Shown: piece after piece, positions 58,432-64,000 of the stretch
Layout: the number at the start of each line of letters is the position of its first letter
Position numbering within the stretch: position 1 is the stretch's first letter
Assembly: GCF_026967935.1 (NCBI RefSeq)
Contig: NZ_JAPVBL010000006.1
Span: 234,051 to 298,050, forward strand
Reading direction: 5' to 3'
Source of the DNA: Modestobacter sp. VKM Ac-2982
GTDB taxonomy: Bacteria; Actinomycetota; Actinomycetes; Mycobacteriales; Geodermatophilaceae
DNA length: 64,000 nucleotides
Made by a program: the position numbers and the translations under genes
Notes under the pieces: model-generated
Seen by the model: only the letters and a program-made list of their open reading frames with translations
The model's database searches: none
What the model was told of the DNA's origin: nothing

Positions 58432-59298
58432 GTGGTGAACGTCGTCCCGCAGCGGGTGCACGAGGCGGTCGCCCGGGCTCGGGAGGTCACCGACCACCCG
58501 GTCCTCGAGCACCTCGCCCGGGTGGGGCTCATCGCGTACGGCGTGCTGCACGTGCTCATCGGCTGGCTGGCGTTCCGGATCGCCTGGTTCGTGCAGCCGA
58601 GCACCGAGGACGCCGACCAGACCGGCGCCCTGCAGGCGATCTCCGGCTCCCCCGGCGGCCGGGTGCTGCTGTGGGTCATCGGGCTGGGGTTGTTCGCGCT
58701 CTCCCTCTGGCAGGCCGGTGAGGTGCTGCGCTGGTGGACCGGGCTGCTGCACCCCTCGCGCCGGTTCCGCGCCGCCGTCGTGTGCACCAAGTGCGCGGCG
58801 AAGGCGGTCGTCTACGCGGTGTTGGGGGTGACGGCCCTGTTCTTCGCCGTCGGTGCCGGCTACCAGGCCGACGAGCGGTTCCAGGCGATGACCGACGACG
58901 CGCTGGAGATCCCCGGCGGATCGGCGCTGGTCGTCGCCGTGGGACTCGGCGTCGCCGCCGTCGGCCTGTACTTCCTCGTCCGCGGGGCCACGGGGAAGTT
59001 CATGCGGGACGTCGACCTGGACTCCGTCCCCGACGAGTGGGCAGTGCGGATCCGGCGGCTGGGCGCGTTCGGCTACGTGGCCAAGGGGATCGCCTTCACC
59101 GTCTCCGGCGGCCTGCTGGTGTTCGCGGCGGCCACCCGCGACGTGTCCACGGCGACCGGGCTGGACGGTGCCATGAACGCGATCGGCGGGGTGCCGACCG
59201 GACGCTGGCTGCTCACCGCGGTCGCCGTCGGGTTCGCCGCGTTCGGCCTCTACGCGCTGGTCCGGGCCCGCTACCCCGACCGCGACCCCGCCACCTGA
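58432..59298 (+). CDS. DUF1206 membrane protein, copy 2
   Basis: The product is 288 residues from a GTG at 58432 (a second GTG follows at 58435). The same three-repeat plan is present: LEHLARVGLIAYGVLHVLIG, KAVVYAVLGVTALFFAVG and LGAFGYVAKGIAFTVSGGLL. It begins 34 bases after copy 1, so they are probably co-transcribed and may form a hetero-oligomer. One Cys pair (VVCTKCAAK) is present in copy 2 only. A convergent palindrome follows. Confidence 0.9.
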   Translation: MVNVVPQRVHEAVARAREVTDHPVLEHLARVGLIAYGVLHVLIGWLAFRIAWFVQPSTEDADQTGALQAISGSPGGRVLLWVIGLGLFALSLWQAGEVLRWWTGLLHPSRRFRAAVVCTKCAAKAVVYAVLGVTALFFAVGAGYQADERFQAMTDDALEIPGGSALVVAVGLGVAAVGLYFLVRGATGKFMRDVDLDSVPDEWAVRIRRLGAFGYVAKGIAFTVSGGLLVFAAATRDVSTATGLDGAMNAIGGVPTGRWLLTAVAVGFAAFGLYALVRARYPDRDPAT

Positions 59299-59306
59299 CC
59301 CGACCC

Positions 59307-59334
59307 GACCACCGAAATGGCCATTCTGGTGGTC
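59307..59334. terminator. AATGGCCATT-centred palindrome, second copy
   Basis: GACCACC, two unpaired or wobble bases, AATGGCCATT, two bases, GGTGGTC. It matches the element at 46820-46843 in core, arm sequence and location between convergent genes. Confidence 0.65.
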
Positions 59335-59412
59335 CAGCGGAGGGGGATCAGGCCGGCGTCGGTGGACCGACTTCGCCAGGCGTGCTCGGTCACCGGGGAC
59401 GTGACCGCTCGA

Positions 59413-59760
59413 TCAGTCGACGACGTTGAAGACGTCCCACAGGCCGGTGATCTGCAGCGGGCGGACGACGGCGCGCGTGGTGCCGCACCGCACCCGCAGC
59501 TCGCGGCCGGCGGCCACGGCTGCCCGATGGGCGGTGGCCAGGGCCGAGAGCCCGGCGGAGTCGAGGAAGGTGACCCCGCGCAGGTCCACCTCCACGGTCG
59601 TGGTGTCCGGGCGCTGGACGACCTCCAGCAGGCAGCCGCGCAGCCCGGGGGCAGTGGCGGAGTCGACCTCGCCGCTCACGGAGACGGTGCAGCCGGCCGA
59701 TGAAGTGGCGGCGCGTACGTCGATGCGGGTGGGGTCGATGTCGACGTTGAGTGCGGTCAT
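59413..59760 (-). CDS. STAS-domain anti-sigma factor antagonist
   Basis: The product is 115 residues from the ATG at 59760; GGAGG five bases upstream decides against the earlier in-frame ATG at 59775. The STAS fold is complete: CTVSVSGEVDSATAPGLRGC near residue 25 and VDLRGVTFLDSAGLSALATA near 60, where the Ser in LDSAGL is the expected phosphorylation site. Phosphorylated by an anti-sigma kinase and reset by a PP2C phosphatase, such proteins control partner switching. The SpoIIE phosphatase at 51193-53481 is a candidate partner, but it is 6 kb away. Confidence 0.92.
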   Translation of the reverse strand: MTALNVDIDPTRIDVRAATSSAGCTVSVSGEVDSATAPGLRGCLLEVVQRPDTTTVEVDLRGVTFLDSAGLSALATAHRAAVAAGRELRVRCGTTRAVVRPLQITGLWDVFNVVD

Positions 59761-59952
59761 ACGGACCTCCGGCATAGCTCGCGTGACCGATGGCGACGAC
59801 CACCGGTCTCGTGCGCCGAGCAGGGTTCACTCGGTCGCGGCTGGTGGTTGAACCGCAACGCTGACGCTAGGGAAGCGATCGGTTGGGCACAAGGGGCCCT
59901 CGGCGTGGCGGCGCGTGCCACGCCGAGGGAGCGATCCCACGAGCTCGGCGTG

Positions 59953-61074
59953 TCAGCCCCAGACCTCCTGCGCGGTCTCCACCACCAGGGCCAGCTTGGC
60001 GACCTGCTCGTCGCGGGTCAGGGCGTTGCCCTCCACGGTGGAGGAGAAGCCGCACTGCGGCGAGAGGGCCAGCTGCTCCAGCGGCACGTGCCGCGCGGCC
60101 TCCTCGATCCGGCGCTTGAGGTGGTCCTTGTCCTCCAGCTCCGGCCGCTTGCTGGTGACCAACCCCAGGACGACGCGCTTGCCCGGCGGCACGAACCGCA
60201 GCGGCTCGAAGCCGCCGGAGCGTGCGTCGTCGTACTCCAGGAAGAAGCCGTCGACCTCCAGCCCGCCGAACAGCGCCTCGGCGACGAAGTCGTACCCACC
60301 CTCGGCGACCCAGGAGGACCGGAAGTTGCCGCGGCACATGTGGGTGGTCACGGTCAGCCCGTCGGGGCGGCCGGCGAGGGCCGCGTTGATCTGCCGGATG
60401 TACCGCTCGTGCTGGTGCTCCGCGTCGCGCCCCTGCCCCGCCAGCTCCGCGCGCTGTGCCGGGTCGTTGAGGTAGGCGAGGCTGGTGTCGTCGAGCTGGA
60501 GGTAGGTGCACCCCTGGGCGGCGACCGCCTGCACCTGCTGGCGGTAGGCGGCCGACAGGGCGTCCCAGAAGGTGTCCTCGTCCGGGTAGACGGCCGGGTC
60601 GATCGCCGCGGCCCCGCCCCGGTAGTGGACCATCGAGGGCGAGGGGATGGTCAGCTTCGCGGTCTGCCCGGGCTGCACCTGTGACTGCAGGAAGGCCAGG
60701 TCGGGGCCGAAGATCGGCTCGTCGATCGACAGCGGCCCCTCGACCCGCAGGCCCGCCGGGGTGAAGTCGATGGTGCCGTCCGCGTTCTTGAAGTGGACCT
60801 CGATGTTCTCCTGCACCTTGGTGATGCCGTTGATCGCGTAGATGAAGTCCATGTGCCAGGACGCGCGGCGGAACTCCCCGTCGGTGGCCGTCGACAGGCC
60901 CACGTCGGCCTGCATCCGGACGACGTCGGCGATCGCCTCGTCCTCGACCCCGCGCAGCTCGGCGGCGTCGATGTCCCCGGCGGCGAACCGCGCTCGGGCG
61001 TCGAGCAGTGCCGGCGGGCGCAGCAGGCTGCCGACGTGGTCGGCGCGGAACGGTGGGCCGGAACGGTCGGGCAT
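59953..61074 (-). CDS. Cobalamin-independent methionine synthase (MetE C-terminal-like) family protein
   Basis: The product is 373 residues from the ATG at 61074. It starts FRADHVGSLLRPPAL, typical of the free-standing MetE catalytic-domain group (YxjG/YxjH type), which lacks the N-terminal MetE half. The zinc ligands can be placed: THMCRGN (His and Cys) near residue 242, an acidic residue in FLEYDDAR, and the distal Cys in LALSPQCGFSST near 339. YLQLDDTSLAYL fits the substrate site. Relatives methylate homocysteine or act on other methyl donors, and the donor here is not clear. Confidence 0.9.
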   Translation of the reverse strand: MPDRSGPPFRADHVGSLLRPPALLDARARFAAGDIDAAELRGVEDEAIADVVRMQADVGLSTATDGEFRRASWHMDFIYAINGITKVQENIEVHFKNADGTIDFTPAGLRVEGPLSIDEPIFGPDLAFLQSQVQPGQTAKLTIPSPSMVHYRGGAAAIDPAVYPDEDTFWDALSAAYRQQVQAVAAQGCTYLQLDDTSLAYLNDPAQRAELAGQGRDAEHQHERYIRQINAALAGRPDGLTVTTHMCRGNFRSSWVAEGGYDFVAEALFGGLEVDGFFLEYDDARSGGFEPLRFVPPGKRVVLGLVTSKRPELEDKDHLKRRIEEAARHVPLEQLALSPQCGFSSTVEGNALTRDEQVAKLALVVETAQEVWG

Positions 61075-61197
61075 CTGCCCAGCATGCTCGACCCGCCGCG
61101 CGTCGGCCTGTCCGGACGGCGCGGGGCCGCACGGGGTGGCCGAGGCCACGCCAGGTGCCCAGCCGGGTGCCCAGCCGGCAGGCGGATACTGGCCGGC

Positions 61198-61530
61198 ATG
61201 TCGAAGCGGACCGTCGTCGCCGGGGTCGCCTGGGTCGTCCTCACCGTGCTGGCCTTCGGCACGGACGTGATCCTGGGCTCGGTCGTGCTGATCTTCGGCG
61301 GTGCCGCGGTCGTCGTCGTCCAGCTGTCCAGCACCTGGTCCCAGCACCCGGACTTCGAGGCCCGCGAGGTGGTCCGCGCCCGGCGGCGCAAGGCCAAGTG
61401 GGAGAAGAACGCCCCCCGCCGGGAGAAGGACGCCGCCCGCTACGCCGCCCACCAGGCGCGGCAGGCCGCCAAGGCGCGCGCCGCCCAGGACCGGACGACC
61501 GGGGCCGAGACCGACCGCACGACCTCCTGA
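61198..61530 (+). CDS. Small membrane protein with basic C-terminal tail
   Basis: The product is 110 residues from the ATG at 61198. Two hydrophobic helices (VVAGVAWVVLTVLAFGT and VVLIFGGAAVVVVQL) are followed by about 60 strongly basic, Ala-rich residues (RARRRKAKWEKNAPRREKDA). The tail should be cytoplasmic and helical. I do not recognise the family. It is divergent from the MetE-like gene. Confidence 0.7.
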   Translation: MSKRTVVAGVAWVVLTVLAFGTDVILGSVVLIFGGAAVVVVQLSSTWSQHPDFEAREVVRARRRKAKWEKNAPRREKDAARYAAHQARQAAKARAAQDRTTGAETDRTTS

Positions 61531-61563
61531 GCCGACGAACCGGCTCCTGAGTCGACAAACCGG
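61524..61563. repeat. Tandem 20-bp direct repeat overlapping a gene end
   Basis: CTCCTGAGCCGACGAACCGG (61524-61543) is followed at once by CTCCTGAGTCGACAAACCGG (61544-61563), 18 of 20 identical. The first copy contains the stop codon of the small membrane gene. The remaining 210 bases before the next gene hold only a 15-codon frame starting at 61600 (MGDTFGAVAVAHLLS), which may be chance. Confidence 0.6.
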
Positions 61564-61773
61564 TGGACGGCCCCGGACGCCGTCCCTACCGTCCTCGCCA
61601 TGGGCGACACCTTCGGTGCGGTGGCGGTCGCACACCTCCTGAGCTGATCCGCGGGCGCTGCCGCACAGCCCCGCCGTCCGGCGGTCCGACGACCGACCGA
61701 GACCGCTCCTCACCCGTTCCGGCGTGCCCGCGCCGATGTCGCGGGCTGCCCGCTGCCCCTCCTGGAGGCCCCC

Positions 61774-62154
61774 GTGTCACGACCCACCCCTGCCCTCGAC
61801 GGCCCGGCCGGCGCAGCCCGCGGCCGACTCCCCGACGACGCCCACGACGGCTTCGACCGGCTGACGCACGCGGTGCTCGCCGCCCCCGGCGCCGGCCGCC
61901 CGGCCGCACTCGGCGCGGTGCTGCGCGGGCTGCTGCCCGGCACCGCCGGGGTGCGCTGGCTGCACGCCGAGGGCCTGTCCCCGACCTCGCGGGCCGCCGA
62001 CCTCACGGCTGCCCACTGGCTCTCCCTGCACGAGGCGTGGCTGGCTCACGAGCGGGCACCGCGTGCCGGGGGCCGGGCGCCCGGGCACGGTCCGCGCCCG
62101 GACAGCCGGCACGGGCACGCGCCCGGCGCGCAGGCCATCCCGCGCTACTACTGA
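61774..62154 (+). CDS. Hypothetical protein, helical N-half, His/Gly-rich tail
   Basis: The product is 126 residues from a GTG at 61774, with GGAGG 5 bases upstream. The N-terminal two thirds look helical (HDGFDRLTHAVLAAPGAGR, AADLTAAHWLSLHEAWLA). The last 30 residues are disordered and rich in His, Gly and Pro (GHGPRPDSRHGHAPGAQ), possibly metal-binding. No family recognised. The gene is convergent with the Hsp90-like gene across a strong hairpin. Confidence 0.65.
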   Translation: MSRPTPALDGPAGAARGRLPDDAHDGFDRLTHAVLAAPGAGRPAALGAVLRGLLPGTAGVRWLHAEGLSPTSRAADLTAAHWLSLHEAWLAHERAPRAGGRAPGHGPRPDSRHGHAPGAQAIPRYY

Positions 62155-62194
62155 ACACGGAGCCCTGACAGGGCGAGTGCGGCCACCACCGGCG

Positions 62195-62236
62195 CCCCGT
62201 CCTCCGCACCACGAGCTCACGGTGCGGAGGACGGGG
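62195..62236. terminator. Perfect 16-bp hairpin terminator
   Basis: CCCCGTCCTCCGCACC (62195-62210) pairs exactly with 62221-62236 around a 10-base loop. It separates the convergent hypothetical and Hsp90-like genes. Confidence 0.8.
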
Positions 62237-62240
62237 TCCG

Positions 62241-64000
62241 TCAGCCGACGGCGTCCTCGGCGGCGAGCTCGGCCGCGCGGTGCGGATGGGCGAACGCCTC
62301 GGCCAGCGCCTGGCGCAGTGGCCAGGCCCCGGACCGCCAGGCCAGCGCCCGGCCGAAGGCGGCCGGCGTCCCGTCCACGGCGTCGACGTCGCCACCGGGC
62401 CACCAGGCCACCTCGACCCCGCCGGTCACGGTCAGCGTCGGGTGGACCGCGACCGACCCGCTGAGCTCGGCCAGCCCCAGCCGGGCGGCGGCCAACCCGG
62501 CACCGGGCACCTCGGCCCAGCCCACGGTCCGCGCCGGGCGACTGGTGACCCGGGCGCCGACCTGCTCGCTGGCCAGCGGCACGTCCAGCAGGTCGGCGAC
62601 CGCGACCGGCCGGCCGCCGGCGGGCACCACGGCCGATGACACCAGTGGCTGTAACCACGGCGCATCCAGCACCACCGCCGCGACGCTGACCTGGTCCGGC
62701 GCCGTCCGGACCCGCCGGGGCGGGTCGACGTCAACACCGTCCAGCGCGGCGGCGAGCTGGGCGTACACCGTGCGCAGGACGGCTGGGGAGACGGCGCGGG
62801 CCGGGTCGCCGAGCCGGTCGAGCAGGTCGATGGCGTCGTCCACGTCGGCCAGCACGTCGGCCACGGTGGCCGGGACGGCGAGCAGGTCGAGCACCGCGGC
62901 GGGGAGGTCGCCGACCGGTTCGTACAGTCCCTGCAACTCGACGGCGCCGGGTGCCCGCAGCCGGGCCGGCAGCGCCCCGTCCAGGACCGGCGAGGTCCGC
63001 AGCCACCAGCGCAGGTACCCCGGGACGACGGTGCCGCCGAGGTCGACGTCCGCGCGGGCGGCCGGGGGCAGGGCCGCCAGGAGCGGCAGCGCCCGGTCCC
63101 AGTCCCGCACCAGCTCGAGGTCCCGCACGGCGGTCAGCACCGGCCACTCCGGTGGCGGCGCATCGGCCGGCAGCCGGTCCAGGACGGCGTCCACCCACTC
63201 CTCGACCCGGTCCACGTCCAGCTCGTCGGGGTCCTCCGCGGTCACCAGCGCGAAGGTGTCCAGCACCCCCACCGCGCGCAGCGCGTCGACGTCCTGCCCT
63301 CGCGCGAACCCCGGGTCGAGCGCGCCGAGCGCCCCCGGAGCCAGCACGTCGGCCAGCGGTGACCCGGGGCGCACCAGCTCACCGGCGGGCGCCCAGCCGC
63401 CGTCGTCGTCGGGCAGCGCCAGCTCCGCCAGCCACGGCAGCTCACCGGGGGTGGGTGCGGCGGCGGCGGCGAGCGCGAGGACGGCGATGGCCAGCGGCTC
63501 GACGTCCTCGCCGTCGTCCGCCCGGTCCAGCGAGCTCTGCACGGCCGCGCGCACGTCCGGGTCGGCGAGCACGGCGGCCGCGGTCGCCGGCCGCGCCCCC
63601 AGCCGTTCCAGCACCCGCCGGGCGGGACCGGTCGCCGCGGCCGGGTCGACGATCCGCAGCCCGAGCGGAGCCAGCCGCCCGGCGGGCAGCGACTCGTCGG
63701 CGAGCAGCACGCCGGCCGGGGTCTGCGCCGTCCGACCGTCGGCCAGCGGCACCGGCAGAGCGGCCAGCTCGTCCCGGTCGGCGCCGTCCAGCGCGCCGTA
63801 GAGCCGGGCCCACCACTCCCCCGGCCGCCGCACCCCGCGCACCGCCTCGACCACGTCGGCCCACCCGGCGCGGCGCACGCCCAGTGCGGCCAGCACCCGG
63901 GCGTCGGTGCGCCGGGACCAGCCCGCCGGCAGCAGACCCGGGAGCACTCCGACCAGGGCGGCGACGCGCTCGTCGGTCGGGTCGTCCAGGACCACGGCGC
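62241..64000 (-). CDS. C-terminal part of a large sacsin/Hsp90-like ATPase-domain protein, cut by window edge
   Basis: At least 585 residues are open to the right edge, with the stop at 62241. No start is assigned because the frame continues upstream. The sequence is Ala/Leu/Val-rich with LADGRTAQTPAGVLLADESL, GLRIVDPAAATGPARRVLERLG and a late VAVHPTLTVTGGVEVAWWPGG. I recognise this as the C-terminal region of long actinobacterial proteins whose N-terminus is a GHKL (Hsp90/sacsin-type) ATPase domain. That domain would lie outside the window, so the call rests on the C-terminal pattern. Function is probably chaperone-like but unproven. Confidence 0.6.
   Translation of the reverse strand, partial: AVVLDDPTDERVAALVGVLPGLLPAGWSRRTDARVLAALGVRRAGWADVVEAVRGVRRPGEWWARLYGALDGADRDELAALPVPLADGRTAQTPAGVLLADESLPAGRLAPLGLRIVDPAAATGPARRVLERLGARPATAAAVLADPDVRAAVQSSLDRADDGEDVEPLAIAVLALAAAAAPTPGELPWLAELALPDDDGGWAPAGELVRPGSPLADVLAPGALGALDPGFARGQDVDALRAVGVLDTFALVTAEDPDELDVDRVEEWVDAVLDRLPADAPPPEWPVLTAVRDLELVRDWDRALPLLAALPPAARADVDLGGTVVPGYLRWWLRTSPVLDGALPARLRAPGAVELQGLYEPVGDLPAAVLDLLAVPATVADVLADVDDAIDLLDRLGDPARAVSPAVLRTVYAQLAAALDGVDVDPPRRVRTAPDQVSVAAVVLDAPWLQPLVSSAVVPAGGRPVAVADLLDVPLASEQVGARVTSRPARTVGWAEVPGAGLAAARLGLAELSGSVAVHPTLTVTGGVEVAWWPGGDVDAVDGTPAAFGRALAWRSGAWPLRQALAEAFAHPHRAAELAAEDAVG

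Noticed and set aside
1-64000. CRISPR arrays, tRNA or rRNA genes, phage or transposon genes
   Set aside because: No regularly spaced repeats, no tRNA T-loop plus acceptor pairing and no integrase or transposase text were seen. A dedicated tRNA scan could still find something missed.

Overview
The window is chromosomal DNA of a very GC-rich actinobacterium. GTG and TTG starts are common, third positions are almost all G or C, and the gene content fits Geodermatophilaceae (Blastococcus, Modestobacter or Geodermatophilus). That family assignment is an inference from recognised proteins, not a measurement. I saw no rRNA or tRNA gene, no CRISPR array, no insertion sequence and no prophage. About 60 genes are packed tightly, and no gene-free stretch exceeds about 250 bases.

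Region 1 (1-13.3 kb) is a catabolic and uptake island. A left-pointing block holds a SnoaL-like gene cut by the window edge, an IclR regulator, a PotD-like lipoprotein, a PotA-like ATPase, two PotB/PotC-like permeases and a second IclR regulator. Divergent from it runs a seven-gene operon in which every junction overlaps: DUF6282 hydrolase, BKACE (beta-keto acid cleavage), bicupin protein, HpcH/HpaI aldolase, SDR, iron-type alcohol dehydrogenase and aldehyde dehydrogenase. Two 35-bp GTTC...GAAC dyads, one before the operon and one before the binding-protein gene, suggest one regulator for uptake and breakdown of an unidentified substrate.

Region 2 (13.3-27.7 kb) is mostly signalling and transport: a membrane GGDEF cyclase, an MFS exporter, a secreted intradiol-dioxygenase-like lipoprotein, a thioesterase, a DUF4916 protein, a GGDEF-EAL protein, a flavin monooxygenase-like gene with an ECF sigma factor, a DUF4407 membrane coiled-coil protein, a NitT/TauT-type ABC transporter and a REC-HPt protein.

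Region 3 (27.7-29.7 kb) is a decaying locus. An apparently intact Rieske oxygenase follows an FAD-oxidoreductase gene that has lost its whole middle, and beyond it lies a truncated, frameshifted IclR gene. Two GTTGC-N7-GCAAC operator-like sites remain.

Region 4 (29.8-50.1 kb) holds tandem PknB-like kinases, two paralogous alpha/beta-barrel proteins 8 kb apart, an XRE-cupin regulator, a formate/nitrite-type channel, a large secreted nuclease with RTX repeats, a glutathionyl-hydroquinone reductase-like enzyme, an acyl-CoA dehydrogenase pair, a hydrolase-TetR operon with a striking nested operator, an AlaX-type editing protein and a HelR-like RNA-polymerase recycling ATPase.

Region 5 (50.1-64 kb) contains a nitroreductase-like protein and a left-pointing CYP152 peroxygenase / RsbQ-like hydrolase / PAS-GAF-SpoIIE phosphatase set resembling the energy-stress RsbQ-RsbP pair. 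It also holds a 33-residue zinc ribbon, two DUF1206 proteins, a STAS protein, a MetE-like methyltransferase and the C-terminal part of a large Hsp90/sacsin-like protein cut by the right edge. Perfect or near-perfect hairpins sit at most convergent gene ends, and several belong to small repeat families.
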